This document shows, piece after piece, positions 23,806 to 34,500 of a stretch of 64,000 bases of DNA. Each line of letters opens with the position of its first letter. The first letter of the stretch is position 1. Both the position numbers and the translations under genes were made by a program. The stretch lies in the NCBI GenBank assembly GCA_013396525.1, contig VWYX01001145.1, positions 62,001 through 126,000 on the forward strand, read 5' to 3'. The notes beneath the pieces were generated by a model, which saw only the letters and a list, made by a program, of their open reading frames with translations, was not told the origin of the DNA and did no database searches. The stretch is from Chaetorhynchus papuensis. Taxonomy: Eukaryota > Chordata > Aves > Passeriformes > Rhipiduridae.

Positions 23806-25015
23806 AACTGGTGTGAAGGGCTGTCAGGAGTTCTCTAGCCCAACCTGCTGCTCAAAGCGGGATCAGCTATGGGATAAGACCTTAGCGTTTAGGGTTCAAC
23901 CTAGCAGATCTTGAAAAGCTCCAAAGATACAGACCACAGAGATCCTCTGGGCCACTTTATCCATTTTTGTGGAACGTGTTCTGTAGGGAAAAAGTTTCTC
24001 TTTATATCCACATGAAACCTTTCTTTGTTCAATTTATTCCAATTGCTCTTCATCCTTCCCCATTTACTTTTTGTACTGTGGAGAGTCTGGCTCCATCTCC
24101 TCTATTATCTCCTTATAGACACTCACGGACTGCAGTTATGTGCCTCCAAAGCTGTCCTTGCTTCAGGCTGAATTTTCAGTCTCTCTTCACAGGGCAAGTT
24201 CTCCATTCTCCATTGCCTTTCTGGTCATTCTGATAAACTCTGGTTTATTAAATGTGTTTTTTGCTTTGGAGTGGCCCAAACTGAGCACACGTTTGCAGAT
24301 ATGGTCTGACAAGTGCTAAATAGAGGGTGATAATCACTCATGATCTGGTGGCCTGTTCATATAGCACACAATGTTGCCGGCTGCATTTGCTGCCAGGTTA
24401 CACATCTGGCTCAGGCTCAGTTTGCTGTCTACTGGGCTTCAAGGCCTTTCCCAAAGAACGGATCACAGCATGTCCATCCCCAGACTGTGTAATTGCCAAG
24501 GCTCCTCTGTCCCAAGGACAGGAGTTATTTCTTTCAGCTGAATTTCGTAAGTTTCCTACCAGTCCATTTCTCCAATATGCCTAGATCCCTCTGCATGTTG
24601 TCCCCATGCTTGAATGTGGTACCCCATCCCAAAGCTGGTGTCGTCTTTAAACCTGATGAGCATACACTCTGAAATCTTCCCCCGCTCACTGGTAAAGACC
24701 TTGAACAGATCAGGTCCCTTAATAGACCTCATAAGTCCTGTATTTGTTGCCAGTCTCCAGGTAGAACATGACCTATTAACCATGAACTTTTGAGTTCAAC
24801 TACCCAATCAGTTTATTATCTTTCTGGTTATCTATTATCTGGACTGTATTTTTGAAACAAGAATGCTGTGAGAAGCAGTCATGAAAGTTCTGCTAAAATT
24901 CACATAAACTGTACCCACTTTTCTTTTCCCCAAATCAGGGAGGTCAACCAAGTAGGTCAGGCATCATTTATCTCTTATCAATTCATGCTGACTTTTTTCT
25001 CCTTTATGTGTCCAG
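23806..25015 (-). mobile_element. CR1 retrotransposon, minus strand, RT to 3' end
   Basis: Read on the plus strand, the block passes through CAACCTGCTGCTCAAAGC, TCTTGAAAAGCTCCAAAGAT, AAAAAGTTTCTCTTTATATCC, TCTTCACAGGGCAAGTTCTCCA, ATGGTCTGACAAGTGCTAAATA, CTCAGTTTGCTGTCTAC, CCTAGATCCCTCTGCATG and CAGGCATCATTTATC. All are landmarks of CR1 in reverse order. The minus-strand frame near 24556-24783 still reads as the CR1 reverse transcriptase (LFKVFTSE...RFKDDTSF), with the catalytic F-A-D-D changed to FKDD. Frameshifts elsewhere leave no intact ORF2. Its 3' end is on the left and it is cut abruptly on the right, where a second CR1 in the opposite direction begins. Confidence 0.85.
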
Positions 25016-25648
25016 GGGGATCAAGTACACTCTCAGCAAGTTTATGAACGACACCAAACTGAGTGGTGTGGTGGACACACATGAGGGATGTGTTGCCAGT
25101 CAGACACACCAAGATGGGAACCTTATGAGGTTCAACAAGGTCAAGCGCAAAGTTCTGCTCCTGGGTTGGTGCAATCCCTCTTTGATATGAGCTACAAAGG
25201 CACATTCGCAGCTCAGGAAGCCAACAATATCCTGGGTGGCATCCAAAGAACTGTGACCAGCAGGTCGAGGGAAATGGTCCTCCCTCTCTGCACGACTTTG
25301 GTAGGAGTCCACCTGGAGTATTGTACTCATATCTGGAGTCCCAGTACAAGACAGGCATTGACCTGCTGGAGTTGATCTGAATGAGTGCCACAAAAATTAT
25401 CAGAGAGCTGGAGCATCCATACTATGGTGAAATATAAGGAAGAAATCTTTTACAATGACGGTGTTAAAATATTGGAACAGGTTGCCTAGAGAGGTGGTGG
25501 TATACCTGGAAACATTCAAGATCAGGTTGGATGGGGGTCGGAGCAACTTGATCTAGCTCAAGATGTCCTTGCTCGTAATTACTCAGGAATAATTGGACAA
25601 GACAACCTTTTAGCTTCCTTCCAACCCAAATCTATGTGTGACTCTATC
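25016..25648 (+). mobile_element. CR1 retrotransposon, plus strand, RT C-terminus to 3' end
   Basis: The plus-strand frame 25008-25190 reads GIKYTLSKFMNDTKLSGVVD then NLMRFNKVKRKVLLLG, the CR1 reverse transcriptase around its active site (F-A-D-D changed to FMND) and the following segment. After a frameshift, 25088-25375 continues with SREMVLPLCTTLVGVHLEYC, the downstream CR1 segment. The nucleotide 3' end follows: ACAGGTTGCCTAGAGAGGTGG, AGATCAGGTTGGATGGGG, CAACTTGATCTAG and TTCCAACCCAAATCTATG. The copy is 5'-truncated and inactive. The long minus-strand frames at 24978-25393 are antisense to it. Confidence 0.9.
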
Positions 25649-27199
25649 CCACACTTTTTAAAACATAAATTACTCTTGCAACAAAGTATGACAGAGAAAT
25701 CATATAACAACCTTTTCTTTTCCAGAGAAACTGAATTATATTTTCATTTAGCAAGAGCTATTTAATTGATCTAAGCAACTGTCTAAATGCTGGGGGTTTT
25801 TTTTACCAAGTAATGCCTCTCTGATTTCAGTGCTCTCTGTCCCACGTGAAGGCACAATTCTGAACACTGAGATTTCAAGAGTCAAATTGTAGTGCAAATC
25901 CTTTTCTGAATTCTCCTCTCCTAGAATTTACATGTGACTGAGCTTCAAGTTTCCCCTTATTTTTACATGACAGCTAGAGAACAAAGAAGGATAGAGTGAC
26001 CGGTTGGAACCAAGATGAATCTGCCTGATTAAGATTTTCATATGGGATAATGAAGAAAGTCCATGAACTGTAGAGAAAGTAGTGCTGCTTTCTGATCAAA
26101 GAAAGCAAGTTTATGGGTGCCTTGAACATTGTGTTTCATTTCATCACTGCTTATATTAAGAACAATACCCTTGATTGTGAATCACTGGCTAGGAGTTTAA
26201 TTTTCATGGTCAGTGATAGTCTAGTGTTACTGGATATTATTTATGAAGGTGAACAAATTTGGACTTTTTGTTAAGCTGAATTTTTCATCTTTCTGGAAGA
26301 TTTTTACTTCCTGATCTCCACAGCCTTGGAGGGTAAAACTAATTGATGACATAAACTTAATTTGTCTTCACCTGTCATTAAAGAGTTTAACACCCATATT
26401 CAGTGTAGTAGTAGCATCTTAGCAAATGTTCCTACAGCTTCTAAGATAATGAAACACTTGACTTCAGATAAAGCCATTAGGGCTGCCACGAAGCAAATAA
26501 TTGCAGCTTTGCACTATCCATAAAACCTAACACAGAAATTAAACAGGCAATAAAAATTTGAAAAATACTAATGTAAATAACCTATATATAAGGTTTAAAT
26601 AAGAACATTTATATTTTAATTAAAATCAAATCAATAGTACTCATTCACTAGCTACATAAAACCTTACTTTTGATGTTAGAATTGCATATTGATTTTAATG
26701 CAACTTAGATGCAGTCTTTTCAGGATATGGTTTACCATGAACTTGATGATCTGATGCAAGCGCTTAAAACATCTGCCTGTAAATACTGTTATATATTTAG
26801 AAAATTCTGGAATACTCTAAATACTCTTCCTTGCATATGTCTTATTTTCATTAGCAGAAACATTTCACAATTTTTTTTATTTTCTATGTAAGTGACCTCT
26901 TATGAAAAAGCCCTGAAATATTTCATATGCATGATATCATAAGCATTGGTATAAGAAGGATTTTCATCAAGATTTATAGTATTGTAATGGAGTGGTTTAT
27001 TTCTACCAAAAACTCCATTGCTGATCTTTAAATTTTTGTTAGAAACCTAATGTTGCATCAAACTATTCTATTATTTCATTGTTCCCTTTCATGTTTTTCA
27101 ATTTTAATAGTATAACACTGTTTATTCTCAGTTTTTATTTGTCCTGTGAGATCAGTATGCTGCCTATAGCAGAGATATGAATATGCATAGGACAATTCT
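25649..27199. other. Unassigned AT-rich DNA
   Basis: No gene or known repeat is recognised. Confidence 0.5.
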
Positions 27200-27412
27200 C
27201 TAAAACTGAGAAATTTCTTAGGATGAGTGTAGTGAGACACTGTAACAGATTGTCCAGAAAATCTGTGGATGTCCCACTGTTGGAAGTGTTCAAACTGAGC
27301 TTGAATGGGGTTTTGAGCAACCTGATCTAGTGAAAGATAGCAGAAGGGTTGGACTGGATGATATTTGAAGATGTCTTTCAACCCAAACCATTCTGATTCT
27401 ATGATCCTATTT
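27200..27412 (+). mobile_element. CR1 3'-end copy
   Basis: The copy runs through GAGACACTGTAACAGATTGTCC, GTGGATGTCCCACTGTTGGA, TTGAATGGGGTTTTGAGCAA, CCTGATCTAGTGAAAGAT and GGGTTGGACTGGATGATATT, and ends in CAACCCAAACCATTCTGATT and TCTATGATC, the full CR1 terminus. It is 5'-truncated. The 149-codon minus-strand frame over 27076-27525 crosses it in antisense and is not a gene. Confidence 0.92.
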
Positions 27413-30400
27413 ATATCCTTAGGTCCATAAGTTCTCTCAAACCTCATTGCAAATTCAACCAGGGTCACAGTGTTTACAGTTATACTGAGTACTATCCAAG
27501 TATTCTCCCTGCTATGTCTTTGCAACCATACCAGCTCACATTTATTGACTGCGAGAACATTGCATTACAGCTAAATGTTATCTGAAAATCTTTTGTCTTG
27601 TGCTGCACCCAATAGATGAACTTCCACAAAATTTGCCTGGTTATCCCTCCTTCTACAGAGTTGCTTTTCAGAAGCCAGTGGAGGAGGAAATATTTCATTA
27701 CTTTAACATATCGCTACTTTACGCTAAGTTCGGAGCAAGCTGAATACCTTTACATTTCCTTTTATTACCTAATCCCTTGTAATTAAATTTAAAGTTGTTT
27801 ACCTTCTTGTAAATAAGACTAAATTAAAAATCCATAGAACTTGGCGGTAAAGAAAAAGAAGAGGGTGAATTTTCGAGTAACTGTGAGTGCATCCAAGCAA
27901 ATAAGTTTAGATCTGCTTTGGACATGCTTTTAAAAAACTTTAAAGGTTGGGAAATGTAGAAATGCTATTTTTGGTTTATATACATCATGGTGTCTGAGTT
28001 TAATCTGATTTCTTATAATGAATTCAATTTCCAAGATGTCTTGAAGGTAAACTTATAAGAAAATGAAGGAAGGAAGGAGTGCTAAGAGAAAACTCTTTTG
28101 AAGTTACTTTGCAACTAATTCACTTGAAGATTGAATGCTTAAAAAAAGGCAACATAAAACTGATAATGATACGGATGGTATTAAACAAAACCATTGTAGT
28201 AAAGGCCTGTCTTGAGGACTCTGAAGCCCAAAAAAAGTATTTATAGTGGGAATTCTAGAAGATGAGTGGTTAATGGATAGTTACTGTAAATGAAATAAAA
28301 CAATTGTAGTAGTGTTGCCTGTATTCAAGAGACATAAAAAAATCTTTTCAGAAAACAAAAAAGCCCTAACCAACAACAAAAAACGACCAACAAAAAGTGC
28401 TGCAGAGAGTTTGTACCCTCTCTTTTATTTTCAAGTTTCTATTATTTCATTACAATAATTGGTTAGAACCTAAATTAATAAATTCCATATTTTTTCTCTT
28501 ATAATTTAAAAATAAGCTCAAAGAAACCACATAAGACATACATTTCATGTTTCTTTGCATTAGGAAATGTTTCCTCTTTCTGACAAAGGTGAAGAGAGTT
28601 ATAGCAAATATTCCAAAGGAAGTTATGGAAAGGGCTAACTTTTTCCTTTGCTTATAATGACTTCAGATGTGCAAAATTCAGTTTGGTACTTCCGAAATAC
28701 AACAATCTGAGAGGCCAAAGGCCTTAGCAAAGTGGGAAGAGGTTTGCTTGACACTTTATGAATTACACTGAGGACACAGAAAAATATACACCCTCTTTTG
28801 TAAACTGTGACTTATCAGGACAAAGGGGACTCACTTCTACAACACATAGATTCTGTGATAAGAAACATGATAAAATATAAATCATTTTGCATATATGTAT
28901 TTTTTTGTACTGCGTTTTTTCCCCCCTAGGTTTTGGGCATTTTAGGGTTTTTTTGGAGGGTGTTTACTGACAAAAAACTCTCATGCTAAAGAAACACTTT
29001 GAAACTATTTGAAAATATTAAAAAGAGAATTATTGGTTTCCTGTATATGAGGAAAAGTATACACTATATACTCAAGTATTCATTCCTTTAATTAAAACTA
29101 GGAAGATTATATTCTTTCACCAATAAACATGGCAAGAAAGAAATTCTTCATAACAAATGTCAGTTTTCTAGTTTTCCTTTAAACTGATCTATGCTTGGAA
29201 AATTTTCTGGTCTAATATCAGAACCTAAATAGAACAAAATAGGCTGGAGTCATCTTAAAAAATTGGGATTTAAGTGTATGTCCTGTGAAATTTAATCAAG
29301 AAAAACAAGACTCTTGTCAGACTGTAAATTATTTTTTGTCCTGCAGAAATGATGCTAAGGACACAACTGGAAACATTGCTTAGATCATAGATAATTCTGC
29401 AGAATTATTTGAATAAAGTTATATCAATGCAAAATAAATCATCAAACAGAGAGGAACGCTAGAACAAAAAGCACAGTAAATAAGGATGGGCCATCAAATT
29501 TGCGTGTTTAAATACAGAGTGAAATCCTGTAAGTAAACTTTTAGGAGAAAGAGGAAATACCTTCACCTTCCCCAAGGTGAGACAACTATAAATTTCTCAT
29601 TGACTCTAGCATAGAGCAAAGATTCATTGAAACCTAACAGGAATCAAAAAGGATAAATGCAATGAAATCCAGATGCCTGTCTTCTCCTTTTGCTATCTTT
29701 CCCTAAGACTTAAGCTGTTTGAGACCTCATAAGACATGCAGCATAGCTAATTAAAGGGGAGTGTGATGACACCCAGCTTAACACGTCAGTTCCTGCACGT
29801 TATAAGAAATTGTATTCTGATGAGAACTCTATCTGAACTGGCATTGCCTTTTCAGCTGATGTGGGCTGGAGTCCTGAAAGCAAAGCATCAGACACAAGCT
29901 AGGCTACACCTCATTTTAAACAGCAACAGAGAGGGCTCACTTGCTCTCCAGCTGAAATATTTATGATGGACAAAAAATGGGGAAAAAATTTATTTAGGTT
30001 ATATATGTCTAAATCATTATATTTACATTTCCCACGCCTGAAGGTGAGGGAATCAGTATATTTACATTTCCCACGCCTGAAGGTGAGGGTGTAACTTTAA
30101 ATTTTATTAACTTTTTTATTAATTTAGTAAAAGAGGAGTAAGGCATAGCTAGTTTTGGTGAATTAGCAGCTTTGGTGATTGATATAGATAGAAAGATGTG
30201 TGGATGATTTACTACTGAGGTAGGAGGTGACTGGATTTTTAATGAGGTATTAAACTTTGCCATGTGAAAAACTGGTAACTTAGGCTAGGTTAATAAAGTT
30301 GTTTTAACACCTATTTTTGATAAGGTGCTTTATAAGGATAAGTCATTTTGACTTTAAAATCTCTCATGTGTATTTGTAAGACTATATTAGTCTTAAATCC

Positions 30401-31295
30401 ATTCTCATGCTATGATCTAAATACAAATGGGGTTGTGCTGAATCAGTAAAACATTTTTGTTTAGATTTGTTTTTCAACAAATGTTTTAACTGACATATTA
30501 ATGCCTAACATATGTCATGTTTGTCATGCAGGAAACACAAACATGACAGTACTTATTTGTTCTACTGTTAATCATGAGTTTGAATTTCAGCAGCAAAGGT
30601 ATTTGACTATTTTTTTTTTGGTTTATGTGCTTTTTATTTAAGCCTCTGTAGAGATGAACAAAAAAATTAGTAAAAACTAGCTTTGATCACCGAAAATTTA
30701 AATGGAATATAATTTTTCAGATATGGCTTTATAATAACTTTTTACTGACAACAAATAACTCTAACAAATCTAACATATTTTCATACATATGTTTTTAGTT
30801 CCGTAAGTTTCCACTACTTTGTAGAGAAAACACCCCCTTTTTCCTTAGAAACATACATTAGTCAGGCAGAAAAAACATATAGAATGGGTTAGTTAACTGA
30901 AAAAAGCAAACAACAAAATTTAGGCAGAATTCAAAGTATTAATGTGTGCACTGAACTTTATTTTTCCACCTTTGTTATCAGATTTTGTGTTTATTAATTA
31001 TAATTAGCCACTAGACTTGATATGTTCCTCTATTCAGATCCATTTTTAGCTGATTAAAGAATTCTGTAACTTGGTCTGTGACCCAGGGGAAAACTGACTT
31101 TAATTTTGGAGAATCATTATTCTTAGGAATATAAATCTGAAACTAGGGTATATGAGGAACATATAAACCAAAAAAAATGAGATATCAGGCTTGTTTGTTC
31201 CTTAAAGAAGAGACTAAAGAGTACAAAAGCAGGACTATGGCTACTAAAATACAATAAAGGAAATATACTAACAAATGGCTCTTTTTTTCTCCTAG
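27413..31295. other. Unassigned AT-rich DNA
   Basis: No gene or known transposon is recognised. It contains a 39-base tandem duplication at 30012-30089 (separate entry). Confidence 0.5.
30012..30089. repeat. 39-bp tandem duplication, two copies
   Basis: Units 30012-30050 and 30051-30089 are identical except for one base (AATCATTA versus AATCAGTA at the left). Each contains CCCACGCCTGAAGGTGAGGG. The near-identity implies a recent duplication or strong homogenisation. The minus-strand frame at 30009-30263 shows the unit as a 13-residue repeat, but that frame has no other sign of being a gene. Confidence 0.95.
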
Positions 31296-31377
31296 GTCCA
31301 TCATTTTTCTGTAGATTATTTCTTCTTCCAATAATTGCCTTCAGGAAGCTGAAGGACACAAGGTGCTGAATTAACTG
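31296..31377 (+). ncRNA. Candidate non-coding exon 1
   Basis: A strong acceptor (GCTCTTTTTTTCTCCTAG) precedes 82 bases ending AACTG and followed by the consensus donor GTAAGTTC. Two frames are interrupted early by stops. The third stays open until a TGA near the 3' end, so a coding role is unlikely. It is followed at 85 bases by a second, equally well-bounded stretch on the same strand. Proposed as an exon of an unannotated long non-coding RNA; there is no transcript evidence. Confidence 0.3.
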
Positions 31378-31462
31378 GTAAGTTCTATAAGTTGTACATT
31401 GCTCTTAACCTGTATGTGCCATATATTTTAACCTAACCTTTCTTTTTTACATGTGTTTTCAG

Positions 31463-31570
31463 AAACTTATTAATCTTCCTCATCTTTAGTAGCCCTGATG
31501 TCTTTCCTTTTCTGTTGTGGAGAGGAATGTGATGCATCTCATCATGGCAGAAGACTAAAAGAATAGACTG
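31463..31570 (+). ncRNA. Candidate non-coding exon 2
   Basis: The acceptor (TTCTTTTTTACATGTGTTTTCAG) and the donor (GACTG followed by GTAAGTACT) are both close to consensus and enclose 108 bases. The first exon's donor lies 85 bases upstream, a very short but permissible intron. A further acceptor-like CTTTCCATTGCAG ends at 31726, which could start a third exon. No conserved protein frame is seen. Confidence 0.3.
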
Positions 31571-34500
31571 GTAAGTACTCCTTGGGATGGGGTATTTTTT
31601 TTGCTCTCTACACTTTGACATTTTGCAAAATCACGCAATAAATAAAGAAGTCAGAGTTAACTGCGAATGCTACATCACTCCCAGGAGCAGGACTAGCTTC
31701 TCTCTTCCTTCATCTTTCCATTGCAGAAGAGGTCTAGGACAATGGTAGACATAGTATTTATTTGGAAAAAAAATGGGAAGATCTATCACCTAATGGGCAA
31801 ATTGTAGCAAAAAAAAAAGAAAAAAGTAGATGGAATGTAGATGATGTAGTGTCCTTGAGAAGCAAATAAGATAAATAGAAAGGCAACAGTGTGAAATGTA
31901 GAGCTTGGGTGATAAAAAAGAGAATGGCAACTCTTAATTAAGGGGAAAAAATACTAAAAGCTGATAAGCAGTTCCAGCTTCCTCCAGCTGGTTCCTGTAC
32001 TCTGTCATTTATACTTCAATGGTATTAAATGGGTGAGAGAAAGGAAAATTCCATGCCTGTTTTGTGTCTCTTTTCCTTCTTTAACTGATCCTCTGTTCTC
32101 CTCTGACAGTGAGATAGCCAGGGTTTCAGATTTGCAAATATGCCTCATCTCACACAACAGAGCATGTTGGCTCTTTGGGGTCAGTCTCCACTTGAAGTTG
32201 GCCAGGAAGGCTGGAGTTCAATCTTTTGCCCAGATGTTCATTCTAGTCACTCCTTAGGTAAGAGAGACTACTCATGTAGTTTGTGGAGAAGTAATTTACC
32301 TTATACAGCTGTATAAATGTCTTTTCTTTTTACACTGGGAATGATTTCTAAATAACTGTCTAGTGCACAACTCCTGGCTGTAAAGTGTTAAGCTCCTGCC
32401 CATACAGTTTTGGTGATAACCAAACATTCTTCACTGTATAATGTTGTCTTCTACTGGACCGTGTAGCAGATGGGGCTGATTAAAGTCTCAGTGCTGGGAC
32501 CACTCATGACAGTTCATAATTCCTTGGAGGGGACTAAAGCTCAATTTCTTTTACGTAATCCCTCTGTAAGAGGTTGCCGTTGTTTTATGTATACACCAAG
32601 CTCATGGTAGTTGACTAGGGTCAGCAAGGCATATTTTAATAGCAATAACTATTTAATGTGCTTTTTTAAATGCTCATATTGTAGTGTTTTTGTTCAGATG
32701 GATGTGGTATTTTATACAAATGGAAGAAAGAGATAAGCTAGTGGCCTTATAAGGAGTGTGAGAAATAATATTTGGGAGCTAATAGTTTCAAATGAGGATT
32801 TCAATAACTTACTAGACATGTGACTCAAAAACAAAAAGAAAATACTAGGAAGTTGCTAACTAAATAAACACTAGCATATTTAGGTTATCTTGCTGAGAAT
32901 ATAAAAGGATATAATAAATAATATTTCACCACTATTAGTAGTTAATAGTAATTTATAATAGTTCAGGCACTTTTTGCCCTTGGTGAAGATTTATATAATT
33001 ATATATTACCATAGTAAATATATCTTAAAAACGCATTCTTGAGTTTCTATTACAATGCTATATTGAAAGTTTAAAGTGGTAACTAATCTGAAATATTTTC
33101 ATGACATTAGTGTTACTTTCAGAAGTTTTATAAATTTAATGTTTAGGCACTATATGAGAAAACTAACAATGTTTTTTTGTCTCTAGCCCAGCTGAGATGA
33201 CAAGGTTTAGTTCTCTCCCCTGTGCTAGTAAAACATAAATACTGCATGATAAATTTTTTGTGCAATAGCTGAACTTGCTTCATTGTGCAGATAATGCTGT
33301 TGGTCTTCTCTTAAACAAACAGTTGAACACCTTGGGATTCCTTTTTATAACCAGTGATAAAAATTCTCAGTTTTAAAATCCATACTCCAGAAATCCTAAT
33401 ATAAAAATATGAGGTATTTATAAATCCAGGCGAAATTCTGTTATAGCTTTCTGTGTTTACCAGTGCTGTGTAAAGAATTCTTCATATTCTGCTCTGTCTA
33501 TAGAAGGACAGACACAAGTCTCACTGGACGAATATAGACAGTTGCTTAGAAAATGTTCTGAACCTGAATTATGAAACAGGTGGTAAAGAAAGTGAGCAGT
33601 TTGCTAAGTTAATTTCTGGGTAAACAGGGGATGGGGGCTGGAATTTCTATTGACATATAAAGACTTTTTTGTTTTTCTTTTTCTGGTTTCATACTTGTAA
33701 ACTGGAGATGTGGTAATATTTCCTTATGGAAATTCTTATAAAGTAACACCAGGCAGAACTACTGTGATCTCACTGGTCTGCAAGACACATACTATGAGAT
33801 TCTTCTAAATGTCTGCATAAGCTTTAGTAATTTCAGACAAGCAAATATTCAAAAATATCCAGTCTTGATTTTAAAAATATCAGCTTGGCATAATCCGTTA
33901 TAAATTCCAAAGTAAATTCTAGTAAGTGTGTCATAAGTATCCTAACCTTTATAATTCCCATATATTTTTCGCTTTGACACTGTGTTCTTAAAGCCTGTGT
34001 TTGCCTACATAAAATATGCAAAGTAATTCTAGTGTACTCCTTTGTTATCTGTATCAAAAATGTTGTAAGATTAAATCTTCATTATTAATTTTTATGTAAC
34101 CAAACTTGCTAATGAAAGTAAAGAAACTGCAGTGATTCTGTGAAATGTATGTGCTGAAAGGATTATAACCAGGCCCACTAATTGGTTTCAAGTTGTAATA
34201 ATCACTGGGGTTTTTAAATTCACTTGACGTGTGGTAATTCTTGTAGTACAATGATGGTGTCTGAAAAGCATTGTCTGTGAAGATGGAAGCCCAAGTACTA
34301 TTGATTTTACCTTTTTCATTATTCAATATGTTGGTTTTTTTCTTAGTCTTCTCAAATTAAATTAATCTAACAAGTGTAGACTTGGTCAAATAGCATTAAT
34401 TGCATCCTCCTTCAGCTCTCAGCTAAGGATCTGCATAATACTTTCATAATCTAACTGTTCACAAATATTATTTACCCCTTCCAAAGGGACAGAACTGTAT

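Noticed and set aside
24978..25393. Minus-strand open frames of 137 and 97 codons
   Set aside because: They run antisense through the plus-strand CR1 copy; the CR1 RT reading on the plus strand explains the region.
27076..27525. Minus-strand frame of 149 codons
   Set aside because: It crosses a CR1 3' end in antisense, so its length comes from the repeat and not from a host gene.
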